A stretch of 64,000 nucleotides of DNA. Source: Chamaecyparis obtusa (taxonomy: Eukaryota > Streptophyta > Pinopsida > Cupressales > Cupressaceae). The position numbers were made by a program, and so were the translations under genes. This document shows, in pieces, positions 48,601-59,870 of this stretch; the stretch's first letter is position 1, and every line of letters starts with the position of its first letter. The notes under the pieces were generated by a model. That model was not told the origin of the DNA and ran no database searches. It saw nothing but the letters and a program-made list of their open reading frames with translations. The stretch covers positions 859,501-923,500 of the forward strand of contig BSBK01002083.1 in assembly GCA_027943335.1 (NCBI GenBank). Reading direction: 5' to 3'.

Positions 48601-49696
48601 ATTGTATGGACTAAAGCAAGCACCTAGAACTTGGTATGCTAGATTAGATAAGTATTTGTTAAAATTGGGATTTACAAAAGGAACAGCTGATAGTAAATTA
48701 TACACAAAAGAAATTGAGAATGGATTGTTAGTTTTGGTTATTTTTGTTGATGACATTATTTTTGGAGGAGAAGATGAAGCTAGTGACAAATTTGCTGATG
48801 AAATGAAGACAGAATTTGAAATGAGTATGATTGGAGAAATGAAATACTTTTTGGGATTACAAATAACACAAAACAAAGATGGTATCTTTATAAGTCAGAC
48901 AAAGTACTTGAATGATTTGTTGAAAATATTCGGTATGGAGAATTCTAAACTAGTTGGAACACCTATGGTTATAGGACATAAACTATCTAGTAAAGATGAG
49001 ACACCAGAAGTTGAGCAAAAGAAATACAGATCCATGATTGGTGGATTGTAGTACTTGACACACACTAGACTAGATATACAACATTCAGTTGGAATGGTAG
49101 CAAGATTTCAAGCTAAACCTAGAGAGTCACATTATGCAGCAGTAAAGAGGATATTGAGATATCTTAGAGGCACAATGGACTATGGATTGTGGTATGAAAA
49201 TTTTGATGATTTTACCCTATGTGCATATACTAATGCTGATTGGGGAGGTAGTGTTGATGACAAGAAAAGCACCAGTGGTGGAGCCTTTTTTCTTGGAGGA
49301 AGATTAGTTTCTTGGTCGAGAAAAAAGCATAATTGTATCTCATAGAGTACAGCAGAAGCAGAATATGTAGTAGTAGCAAACAATTGTAATCAAATAATTT
49401 GGATGAAGCAGATGTTGATGGACATTGGAATCAAGTTTGATGAGCCTATTGTCATATATTGTGACAATACAAGTACAATTAGTATGTCTAAGAATCTGAT
49501 TTTACATTCTAAAACAAAGCATATAGAGATCAAGTATCATGTTGTAAGAGAGAAAGTTGCAGATAAAGAAGTCAAACTAGGGTACATAAGCACAAAGGAG
49601 AAGATAGCAGATATATTTACTAAGCCTTTGCCTAAGGATACATTTGAGTATCTAAGAGGTATGCTCAGGGTTATGCCCCAACCTACTTTTGAGTAA
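45603..49696 (+). pseudogene. gag-pol: Copia gag-pol polyprotein (copia B)
   Basis: ATG at 45603. Gag runs in one frame to about 46,140, where a small indel shifts the frame. From there to TAA 49694-49696 the frame is continuous. Order: zinc knuckle CWTCQEYGHFASKC (46379-46420); protease WIIDSCCSHHMTG, where the active DSG reads DSC; integrase HTDSSGP, RSDRGGEF and NGIAERRNR with D-D-E intact; [21 protein letters not shown] and FVDDIIFGG with the Asp pair intact; RNase H (NADWGGSVDD, IVIYCDN, ADIFTKPLPKDT). Ten internal stops, all TAG: 45846, 46107, 46967, 47153, 47474, 47672, 48200, 48542, 49049, 49343. Most stand where copia relatives have Gln, two where Trp is expected. Close in motif style to copia A, but a different LTR family. 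Confidence 0.95.
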
Positions 49697-50071
49697 TAAT
49701 GTAGTTGGTTGCATTCATCTAGTGGTTTATGGCCCTATCTATTTTCTGGATTGGATGTTGGTACTTCCTCTATGGGGGAGTATGTGTATCTGAGCTGAGT
49801 CATTGAGGACTCTTGTGAATGTATTTTCTAAATAGTGTCTTTTGACATTGAGCTATTGTTTGACATAGTGATAGAATTTCTATCATTGATGTCAATGGGG
49901 GAGAGAATCATGAAAAACATTGAGGAACTATATTTGTTGGAGAGATTGAATAGGATAACGAAGTAGGATTTGATTGATGAAGAGCAGCAGAGCAGTTGAG
50001 CAGCAGTGATTGGATTTTTGGAACATTGGATGTTTTTCATCTATGTTTTCATCAATGCCAATGGGGGATAT
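49697..50071 (+). other. 3' untranslated region of copia B with two purine tracts
   Basis: Noncoding. ATGGGGGATAT (50061-50071) abuts the 3' LTR and is the functional polypurine tract. A near-copy in similar context (ATTGATGTCAATGGGGGAGA) occurs about 160 bp upstream, near 49,884-49,903. Confidence 0.8.
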
Positions 50072-51283
50072 TGTTAGGAGTGAATGCTAAATCCTTTGTC
50101 ATTCATTCTGTAGCAGTGGTTGTTGCATTCATGACTATGATTGTCATTGATGTCAACACAGTGATATTCTAGAGTTTAGCAGAAAAGTAGGCACAATTTT
50201 GTTTTGTGCACATTTTATATTGCAGATTGAGTTATGCACATTTGATGGTATGTTCTTTGGTGTGTTATTAGCCTATGGTTAAGAGTGCAAAAATAAAGCC
50301 ATTTATTCATGAAATTTATAAGCATTTTGGTGGAAGCAGTATTCTGGCAGTATTCCTGTGTAGCGATTTTTGGTAATCGGAGGATATCTCCTAACCGAGA
50401 TGGAATCTGATTCTGCATAGTTAAAGGGAATTTTGAGACTCATTGGTGGTGATGTGGTTCATAGTGCAAACTTCGAGGTCACATGATTGGAAATTTATTG
50501 TATCTGGAAGCTGACAATTTTTATGTAATTTTGATGTAGCATGTTGAAATTATTATTTTGTATTTGCATGCCGACTCATTTGTAATTAGTTGAGTGTGGT
50601 ATAAAGGAAGGAATTTTTTCCTTTTTATGAGAGGATTTTAATAGTTGTGATATGAAGTTGTAAAATTTGTGATGCGAATGTATGCATGAAGTGAAGAAAA
50701 GAGATAATTCAGTGATGAAGGAAGACTTGTGAAGTACAGAGATCTGAATTTGTGATCTTGTGTAGCAGAGAGTGCAATTTTGGCATAGTGTGAAGGAGGT
50801 AACATATTTCATATTATTTTGTTGAATAATCCTAAGATCTATTGGAAAGTGAGTTCAGAGATCTTGCCTTGAAGCTGTTTGGGTAGTGGGTCCTTCTATC
50901 TTCCATAACTCCTAACAAGGTTAGAATCTTTTAACAGGGATTCAAAATCTCCTAACAAAGATTCATATGCACTGAATGTATTTCATAAGACTCCTAACAG
51001 GGTCCATCCTCTAACAAAGAACTTTCATATTAGTGCATCATTTTGTGGGCATCATTCCCACCGGGGTTTACTCTTTGATCAAGAGGTTCCCTAGTTAACA
51101 TATCTTGTGTTATTGTGTCATTGTGTATGATTATCTTTCTATGGTTGGTTACTGCATTAATTATATGGTTTAAAGCTATTGAAGTTGATATTGAAGTTAA
51201 TGTTGATAAATGGTTTAATTATCAGATAACTGATTCACCCCCCCCCCCCTCTCAATTATCTTGGTGGTCTTTACTTTCTAACA
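50072..51283 (+). repeat. 3' LTR of copia B
   Basis: 1212 bp. TATAAAG at 50600-50606; C-run reduced to 12. By eye well over 90% identical to the 5' LTR. Confidence 0.94.
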
Positions 51284-51288
51284 CATGG

Positions 51289-51391
51289 TCCTTGTTTGGA
51301 ACTAGTTACTATTCCGTCTATTGTGCTTGATTTTACTCCTTTTATGCATTCTCCACCTTCCCTAAACACTATGGACCAAGATAGGGGGTAG
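51289..51391 (+). pseudogene. gag-pro: Gypsy D gag-protease frame, 3' end
   Basis: Once copia B and one CATGG are removed, codons continue in frame from 44,325 into LELVTIPSIVLDFTPFMH and end at TAG 51389-51391. This shows that the insertion split a single reading frame and that the frame ended here or was cut by a TAG. Confidence 0.65.
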
Positions 51392-52210
51392 GTGATACAC
51401 TTGATTATCTCCTCTTATGTAGTGGATTGCCTGTCATAATGTGCTTCTCTTGTGATGTTCTACTTATTTTGTGTTTTGTTTGTATTTCTTTAAAGGTCCC
51501 TTAATTCTCTATTAGTGCAATGTGATAAATAAATTATAATTTCATAATAATTCTTCTATCTTTATCTTGCTTCTTCTATATGTTGTTACATGTTATGTTG
51601 TACATGCACCATTATTCATAAATGTACCTTTGTGTTGTCATTGTGAGATGATGCAAAATGGTAGCACCTTCATTTTTGGTCTCTATGATGTCATCCCAAA
51701 AAGACTCTTCTTTGTGACTCTTACATTTCGTTCTTCCATTTTAGTGTAGTTCTACTTCCTTTGGGGAATTATGATATTTTATTTTGACATAATATTTCAT
51801 ATATTATCATATGATCATACTAACCCCAGAGTTGGTAAATCCCTTTTGTGCTCTCTTTTTTTCATGTGCTCATTTCCCTTGAATTTTACTTTCTTAGGGG
51901 CATGTCATAGTGGAAATGTCTCTATTGGATGCATGTATTCTCTATTAAAGCCATTGCTCATGTTAAGGCATTGCAATTGCTTTAATGTGGGGGCATACAC
52001 TTTACTCACATTTTGCACACACACACACTATTTTTTGATGATGTTTTGCACTTGATTCCCTTATGGACACAAAAACCTTAAGGATTGATCCCTCTTTTTC
52101 TTTCAATTTCTTATGGACATACAATCCTAATGAAAAATATCTCTTATTGGATCCCTTATTGATTGACAATCTTTAAGGACATATCCTAGATGGATTGAAT
52201 AGCATGTTTG
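51392..52210. other. Noncoding
   Basis: AT-rich with a short (AC)n run near 52,018-52,027. No gene seen. The junction between gypsy D and gypsy C must lie here or just beyond, but I cannot place it. Confidence 0.4.
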
Positions 52211-53696
52211 TGTTAGAATAACTAAGAGGGGGGGTGAATTAGTTAGATTAGTTATCCTATAGCCCCAAAGAATCAGATGTACCTTACAAAATAATTTCAA
52301 CAAATTATGCAGCTCGCTAACATAAAATATCAATCTGTCTATTCACTTTGCCGATTACCAGTAATTATCCAAATTGTGATTATCGACTAAATCAACTATG
52401 CAGTAGGTAAAGTATGATAGAAAAAAAATCATAACAAATAAAACATAATACAATATTTAACATGGAAACCCTGCTAAGAGAAAAACCACCTAGGACCGGT
52501 AACCTAAAATAATTCACTCTTCTGAAGTGAGCTCAGTAAAGAGCCAACCCTGTTAAAGGTTACAATGCACACTGTTAGGTATGACTTGGTTAGAGGATTT
52601 ATCACTAATAGTTAACTTTTGACCAGAATTCACTATGGGGTCAACAAGATAACACTTTGCATTCAATGAATGTCATAGGATAGTACAATAAGACTGTTAA
52701 GTCCACTCAGTTAAGATATTTTTTGAATCAATCGTTAAACTGATATAGTATTGATCTGATTCAAATACAACTCAATGGAAAATATTCAAATCTATGTTAT
52801 GCTCATAAAATCCTCTAATCATTAATCAATTCACTTCCTCAATATTTATCAACTTACTTTCACTTGGTAATGTTTGCAGCTCAGTTCTTTCAATAACCAG
52901 TTTGATCAAGAATGCATGAATATAATCTTCACATGAAATCTATGCAGTCTCCTTTTGTCTAGCATATTTCAATAATGAAACTCATATCTCTTATATAGAA
53001 AAGTAAACCAATTTCATATTATCCTTTAGATTTTGCCTCTTAATCTCCTTCGTCCATTTTGTTGCTTAAACCTTCCTTAGAAAATGTGTACATAACACAT
53101 TTCAATCTCATCCTTTAGATTATCTCTGAATTTTGTCAGTCATGGATCTCATAACTAAGTTTATCCTTAACCACAAAATCATAATAATTTCCAACTCATC
53201 AAATTTAGTCAGCTATTCTTAGCATTTAATGTTTTCATCCATACTCGGTTAATATAGAAATGTGTCGGTGATAACTAGCTCGATTATTACTGTTACTCAG
53301 TATACACTGCATTGGCTCGGTGTATACAAAAATCTTCAATTACCGACCACATTGACTTGTTCAATTTCAAATCTCTTCTTCATAATAGATTAATGTAACA
53401 TCCTCAAGTCAACAATATAAATCCATAGACTCAACAATAAGTTACCCAATGTTTACCTTATCCTTATCTATCATATCCATCTTTTCCTTATGTAGTTATC
53501 TTAGTTCTTCATCTTTTCTTCCTTCAATAGATGTTCAGATGTTTGTAACTAACATGATAAGTACTATCAAAACTAGTTGACATCAATAAAAACATATTGA
53601 CTGATTTAATCATCTCACATATCACTTCAGTAGCTCGGTGATCTCTAATCAATGTTCTTTAGTTCATCCAGATATTCAATCAGTTGTAGTTCATTA
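52211..53696 (-). mobile_element. Solo LTR of the copia A family, ~1.49 kb
   Basis: TGTTAGAATAACTAAGAG...GTAGTTCATTA, alignable along its length with the copia A LTRs, including TATATAAG (52990-52997) and the G-run near the left end, but clearly more diverged. The 3' CA has become TA. Flanks GTTTG (52206-52210) and GTTTT (53697-53701) fit a duplication with one later change. No internal region, so it is a product of LTR-LTR recombination. Confidence 0.85.
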
Positions 53697-54178
53697 GTTT
53701 TTTGGTTCTCAATATCACAGATTGCTTAAACCCTAAAGAACTACCAATTCTTACGACAAGGTCAAGCAAAGGCTCTCCTTTGGTTTTCATCTACTTCATC
53801 TAATTGTTCTAATATATCCTCCATGAAATCTACCTCTTCAACCTCTTCTTGGATTAAGAAATTATAAATTGGTAGCAAGTTGTTCAAAGGTAACTTTTCC
53901 TGTTTACCATGTACAAGCTCAAAAGAGGAACATCTAATTGATTTATTGACACTGATTCTATCATCCCATACAAGTAGTGGTAATTTTGAATACCAAGCTC
54001 TCTTATTATTAGAAAGCATCCTCTTAATAATCATGAAAAAAAAAATTATTACTCGAATCTGCCCAACCATTTCCTTATGGATAATAAGGGGAAGCATGTG
54101 ATATAACAATTCCATAATTATCACAAAAGTCTATGAATTCCTTGGATCTAAAATGCATCCCATTATCAGTCATCATCT
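53697..54178 (-). pseudogene. pol: Ty3/gypsy integrase, third piece (gypsy C)
   Basis: Reading leftward from 54178: KMMTDNGMHFRSKEF (second catalytic Asp), FCDNYGIVISHASPYYP, a TAA in the position of the usual Gln, GNGWADSSN (the Glu of the DDE appears as Asp), KRMLSNNKRAWYSKLPL and FELVHGKQEKLPLNN. This is the second half of the integrase core plus part of the C-terminus. It joins the piece at 56746-57045 exactly once the solo LTR at 54179-56745 and one CATCT are removed. Confidence 0.85.
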
Positions 54179-56745
54179 TGTTGGGCCATTTTCTTGTCAT
54201 AACCAAAATCCAATAAGAATGGTCTATTCCTACAAAACCCTAAGGAAGTTGTCATGTCCTGCTACTCAATTTTGTTTTGATCAGCGAAGAAGATTTACAA
54301 GGTTTCATGGATTGCACCCTTAACTAGGGGTATTTTATGGTGTCATCAAGTTTTAGTCAAAAGAACATGTGCTCAATTGAAAAAACATGTGAGATATTAC
54401 GATTTTAAGGTGAAGAACTAGGGTTTATCCATTTACAAAGGGTTTCAAAAAATGACTAAGTCTAAAAAACCCTACCCTTGTTCTATTTTGAAGTTACTTT
54501 TGTTGATCACTTAAAGTCCAAATAAAGCATGTGTTTTATTTATTCATCAGGCGGGGCCATGTTCCTTAATATTTCTTTTACCTGGGTGGACACTTTAATT
54601 TTTCCCAAGTCTAAGGTCCTGATGGTTTTAATATTTCCCTAAGTCCTAAGCAGTACATTTCACTAAAGTTTTTGGCATAGATTAAAGGCTTAATCACCTT
54701 TTAATCTAATGATTGTCACACATCTACAAAGCTTAATCTTGTCCTTTGTAATGTTGTGAAAATTATCGATCTTACTTACCATGCAACACTTCTGTCAAGT
54801 GGGTCTACTGTCAGGTGTGCACAGGTGTTCAATTTTGATTGGTTGCAGTAAATGGTGATATGGATCATGTCAGGTGGGGCCTTTTCTTCCAATTTTATTC
54901 TTTTTCATTGATCAGATTTTGATCCTATGGTTTTTGCTTCTTCGCAAAGCCTTCATGATGTTAGCTTCTTTCCTTTGTGATCTTTCAACTGACTACCACC
55001 TGTCTGATGGGCCCAGTTACTGATAAGGACTGACAGATGCAAAAGATCAATGGTTGTCATATGATTGGAAAGGAAGGATTTTCCCTTTGTGATCTTGTGA
55101 CAACCATCCAATGTGATGGTGATTTATAGGTGGTTTGTATCTTAGGTAGATTTGATGTGTTCCATTTTGATTGTGCAATGTGAATAATGACTTGGTCGTT
55201 GTCAGTGGGGCTACAGTTTTCAGCATGTATAAAAGACTGACAACTTCCTTTTAATCTAACAGATGTCATATCTTCAGGAAGGAAAGATGCAGGTTAATTG
55301 ATAATCGCAAGCTTGCGACAGCCATCTGATTGAAAGACAAATAATAGGGTGGGTCCTTTTGCTAGGTGTGTTGACATGCGTGTTTATAATTAGTCAAAGG
55401 GAAGTTGACGTGGTTAAGTGATTTTTTAAAAAGATACGTAACTATTGTAAATTAAAAAGAACAACCTGATCTATTGGGAAAAGATTGAAATTGACGGTCA
55501 CATTTTAAACTTCGATTGATTAACTGTTGCAGTCAGGATTTGAATTGTTTAAAGGGTTTTGCCAGGGTTTTTTGAGTCGGTGAACCAGAGGTGATAAGAA
55601 TGAATCAATTTGATTTTCCAAGGACAGTTGCAAGCAATAAAGTGAAAAAAACAAGATATCAAGTAGCCACCTAGATCAGAATTATTTCCCAAAATGCCAT
55701 ACAGGTAAAAAATAGAGGACTGTTACTTTGAGAAAGGTGGTTGAGATTCTTGTTTGTTCAAATAAGAAGAGGCAGATTAAGGCATTTTGATAACACCTTG
55801 TTGAATTAAAGCTATTTTTGGAGACTGTTACAGAAGACTTGGTGCTCAAACTAGCCTACATATTTGATGCCTACAACTGATTGCAATTTTGGTGCACTTT
55901 ATGTCCTTTGTCCTATCTCTGGTATTAGGGTTTGTATCAAAACCATCTGAAGCTTGTTGCATCCTTTTCTCTAGGATTCCAAGATGGTTTTTCTATATAT
56001 AGAAAGTTCTGAGTGACACCAAGAGGATGATGGGATAATCACTGTAAAGGTAGTATTCTAGCTTTTGAGCCCTTATTTTTAAAGGTTTTCATAGTTTCTT
56101 GATTGTATTGAACCAGAGATTTTTGAATGAAAAATAATGGAATCCCAATCCTGTATTGGTGATTTATTCATGTGTATTGATTTAAATTATTGTGTATTAG
56201 TTTTTAAGGCACTCTGATATGATGGTTATAAGGTAAATGTGAATCTATGTTCTTAGTTTCTCTCAAGAAGTGAATAAATCTTTGGCACAATTTTGAGAAT
56301 TTAATAATGTATATGAATCTGATGTATGGGTAGAGGAGTGAGAGAATGATCTATAAGGCATTTCATTTGGGTTTTATTTGTTTAGAATCAGAGGATTTCT
56401 AGGGATTTACTTTCATCTAACTCTATTGCCCAATTAATAAGGCACTGGTCATTGCTTGTCTTTGCAATCTTTCATCATCAAATCAAAATCAATGACTATT
56501 TACTTTCATGTATGTTGTAGAGTTGAGAAGATTAGGTTTGTATCAAGGATATAAACTAATTTTTTAATGCTTTGAAGAAGTAGATCTGATAGATACACTC
56601 GCTTGTAGCCAAGAGCTCAAAGTGAAGAAGGATTTTATCCTTGTTAATTAGTCTTTTCATGCTAGAGTCGGGAGTTTAGGAATCAGATAGTTCTATTTAA
56701 GCATTCAGGGCCTGTGTTAGGATTCAGCAAGAAAAATCACTAACA
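54179..56745 (+). mobile_element. Solo LTR, 2.57 kb, TSD CATCT
   Basis: Begins TGTTGGGCC and ends CACTAACA, with exact duplications CATCT at 54174-54178 and 56746-56750 inside the gypsy C integrase frame. No protein domain and no internal direct repeat, so it reads as one very long LTR. A TATATATAG at about 55,995-56,003 and TATAAAAG at about 55,226 are candidate TATA boxes on the plus strand; orientation is inferred from these only. Confidence 0.82.
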
Positions 56746-57045
56746 CATCTTACATAGCACTTCAAACCTGGTCAAAATACTTTCCATCAATAATTTGATC
56801 ATTGTCTTGCTAGTTAAGTTCCTAGTAGGTATGGCTTCCATCCACTTTGTAAAATAGTTAGTGGCTACTAGAATCCAAGAATGCCCCCCACTTTACTTAT
56901 TGTGAACTTCACCAATAAAATATAAACCCCACATCTGAAAAGGTTCCTCTATGTGGATAGGTCTGTGTGGAAGTGCTCCTTGATATTTTAATTTTTGAGA
57001 AAATTTATGACAAGGTTCAAATTCCCTAAAACATCTGTAACTATC
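56746..57045 (-). pseudogene. pol: Ty3/gypsy integrase, second piece (gypsy C)
   Basis: Reading leftward: SYRCFREFEPCHKFSQKL, LPHRPIHIEEPFQMWGLYF, a TAA, SGGHSWILVATNYFTKWME and TSKTMIKLLMESILTRFEV. Start of the integrase core. The first catalytic Asp of 'MWGLDF' reads Tyr. Bounded by two insertions, each with an exact duplication. Confidence 0.88.
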
Positions 57046-58655
57046 TGTATAGGATAAAATATGGATGGGGTCCTAGGACAATGGTTTGCACATAAAAGAG
57101 ACCCCAAATCCAATATTTAATACTTACATGAGATTGTATTGATATAGAAAGTAAATGTAGATGATTAATGTTGAAATGAAGAGATAAAGGTACTTACCTT
57201 CAAAAAAGAATCGATTGAAAACCCTATCAAACAATCTCAAAAACTATTGATTCATACATTCTTAAACCGAAACTGCGAGATCTACAAAACCCAAAAATAT
57301 TTTTCCAATTTGAGGTAGGTCATCCTTGACCCAGATAGCAGGGCAAGATCTTACCTTGGGGTAGGATCCTGCCCCCCATAGCTCCGATGAAAATTTTGTT
57401 TGCAAATCTCGAAAGTTTGGTGAAAAGGGTATCCAAATCTACTCTCAGATCCAAAGTTCTACACTTATACCTACAATAAAAAGAGGGTTTTTGGTTGTTT
57501 ATTTGGGGGGTTTGCCTCAATCAAACCCCAATTTAGGAATTAACCTTGAAATTGAATTGAAATTTCTAGAATAAACAAAGTAAATGGAACAATTCACCTT
57601 GCTTGAGTTCAAACCCTTGTGGAGGATTTGAATCCTTGAATCCACAAGAATGGATAAATGTAGAATCAAATATAGGATGTCTCCAATCAATTGTCTTTAG
57701 ATATTCAAACCAATCTTGGATGGATCTTGAATTTCGAAGAGGCTTGAATGGAAATGGAGGAATCTTCAACAAGAGAGCTCCATAGAGCTTGAATCCTTCA
57801 ATGGCCACTAATGGATCCCCTTGATGAATTGGATGCTTGAATGCTTGAAGGCTTGAATGCTTGATCTTCTTTCTTTCTTGCACTTGAGAGCTGGAGAGAT
57901 TGTTTGGTGAGAATGGATGAGAAAATGAGAGAGGAAGGCTCCCTTTTATAGTGATCTAGGGCACAAGAGGGGCCTCGTAGAAAACAATAATTAAGGGCCC
58001 ATGGCACAAAACTCTAGAGAGGTGCACATGGAGAGGAAATTAAATTAAAGTCTTAACACAAAACTCTAGGACGGGACCACCCTTAATATAGAAATAAAAT
58101 AATTATTTAAGAGCCTTGTTACAAAATTCAAGGTAAGGCTAACCCCATAGTTAATTTGAGCATTAGGCACAAAACTCGAGAAAGGCTAATCTCCAATAAT
58201 AAATTAGGAATCCTATAAAAATCTTGATAAAGGTCCACCTCAACTATTAATTTAAGAATTCGACACTTAATCCGAGAAATACTGGCCCCAAAGAGAAAAA
58301 GTGCAAGATTTGATGAAATCTCACAACCGGAAGCAAACCCTGAAGATCTTGGACCCTAGGGTCAAGGTCAAGCTTGAACCTAACTAGGTTAGGGTCAAGG
58401 TCAATCTTGACCTAGTCAGGATTGAGGTCAACTTTGACCCCATAAGGTTGACTTTGACCTTAGGGTCAAAAACCTTAGGTTCATGGTCCAGAATGCTAGG
58501 AAAATGCTAGGAAGAAGTGGAAAATGGGGCAGAACAGGGGGAAAAGCTAGATCCAAGTTGAATATCCATTCAAGGCATTCAACATGACCCCAAACCACTT
58601 ACTCGGAGGGCTAAACACTCTTAACATGGAAGTGCTTCCATTTTAAGACAATACA
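57046..58655 (-). repeat. 3' LTR of the 57-64 kb element
   Basis: 1610 bp with a minus-strand TATAAAAGGG at 57941-57950. It contains a 105-codon open frame (57566-57883, minus) not preserved in the other LTR, so probably fortuitous. GCTTGAAT/GCTTGAAG microrepeats lie at 57,835-57,868. Confidence 0.94.
58359..58470. promoter_or_regulatory. W-box cluster in the LTR U3 region
   Basis: Ten TTGAC(C/T) cores on either strand (GGTCAA, TTGACC or TTGACT) within about 112 bp. TTGACY is the binding core of WRKY transcription factors. Lies about 400-500 bp upstream of the TATA box in the sense of the element. The 5' LTR counterpart at 63,436-63,548 keeps only about four. Regulatory role is inferred. Confidence 0.6.
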
Positions 58656-59870
58656 TTAAGCCCCCACTTTAGCAAGAGTATGGACTCAATGCAAACTCTT
58701 GGTAAAGGAGATCATAAAGAAAAAGATAATCTTATTGAAATCAAAGGGACAAAGGAATCCTCAAGCCCCTAGAGATAGAAAAGGGAAGAGAGGAGTGGTT
58801 AGCTCACCCAGTAAGATGTATATATCTCACTGTGAACCACAAAAGGATAGGATGGCCCACCAAGAAAACGCTTGATAGTCACCCCATAAAGTTGTGCGCC
58901 TTCTGGTGGCTTTGTGCATGTATGTAGTGCGTCTTCTAATGGCTTTTATAAAGTACCCATGGATCCACCTTCTTGTATCACCATGGAATAAAAAATGCGT
59001 GTCTCCTTAGGATTTAGCAACTTATGTGCATTACCCTCGGAAGATTTAGCATATAGATGTGTGTCTTTTCAAGATTTAGCAACTTATGTGTGTTACCTTC
59101 CAAGATTTAGCATATTGAAAATTATGAAAAATGTGTGTCTCCTAAGGATTTAGCAACTTATGTACATTACCTTCGGTAGATTTAGCATATTTGATATTGA
59201 AAATGTGTGTCCCTTCAGGATTTAGAAACTTATGTGCATTACCTTCTGAGATTTAGCATGCTGCAAAATAAAAGGTTAGAACAAAAATACATAATATAGA
59301 GTGAGGGAGGCTGTATATATGCCTCCCTCCTTAATATGGCAAAAACATACTATTTTGACATGTTAAGGAAAGAAAAGAACAAGGATAAAACCCTCTTTAG
59401 CATCAAGACAATATCCATAGACAACACCCAGTCCAAGCCAAGAAGGTCACAGCTCCTATGAGGCCATGGAAGGGATGAATGCAAAGACATATCATGCAAG
59501 AAGTGAAAAAGTAACCCTTGTGAGGGATAGCACACTGTTCAGTTTCCAAGGTGAGATATTTATCAAGCATGGAAACCCAATGTCAAACAATGAAATAGGT
59601 TGTGATCAAGAAAAAAGATCCTCAATGCAAACCAATATGTTCATGTATAATTGGATATCACATAATAGATAGATTCTACTTAACCAAGGAAAGAGGTGAA
59701 TCCCAGAAAGATAGAAAAGAAGGAGATGACATCCTTGCCCCCCAAGTGTGGGAACAAGGATGGAAAGGGACCTATTATATTGCTCACAACACTATGCAAG
59801 ACAACAAGCCCCCAAGTATTAGGCTACCATTGTTTTCATAATGTGGAGCTTCATAATAGGAACATAAATG
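58656..59870 (-). other. 3' internal noncoding region of the 57-64 kb element
   Basis: Starts with the purine tract (minus-strand AAAGTGGGGGCTTAA, 58656-58670) and contains the tandem repeats at 58,993-59,262. No supported gene. Confidence 0.7.
58993..59262. repeat. Four-copy ~70-bp tandem repeat
   Basis: Units begin near 58,993, 59,055, 59,130 and 59,202. Each has ATGTGTGTCTCC, GGATTTAGCAACTTATGTG, CATTACCTTC and GATTTAGCAT. Lengths 62-75 bp, with substitutions and short indels. Confidence 0.88.

Larger units (their letters stand above)
44326..51283 (+). mobile_element. Complete Ty1/copia retrotransposon (copia B), 6.96 kb, TSD CATGG
   Basis: LTRs 44326-45547 and 50072-51283 (TGTTAGGA(A/G)TGAATGCT...TTTCTAACA). 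Exact duplications CATGG at 44321-44325 and 51284-51288. Primer site TGGTATCAGAGC at 45550-45561, purine tract before the 3' LTR, and a gag-pol frame between. Inserted into the gypsy D gag-protease frame. Confidence 0.96.

Noticed and set aside
45846..49345. TAG as a recoded sense codon or programmed readthrough, given ten TAGs in one frame
   Set aside because: Ten readthrough sites in one polyprotein is implausible; changed active-site residues and a frameshift show decay; CAG-to-TAG deamination explains it more simply.
57798..58007. 69-codon minus-strand frame, nearly identical at 62,875-63,084
   Set aside because: Conserved only because both copies are LTR sequence; it spans the TATA region and shows no domain.
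58993..59262. CRISPR-like repeat array
   Set aside because: Units are imperfect and contiguous without unique spacers, and lie inside a plant retrotransposon; a simple tandem repeat.
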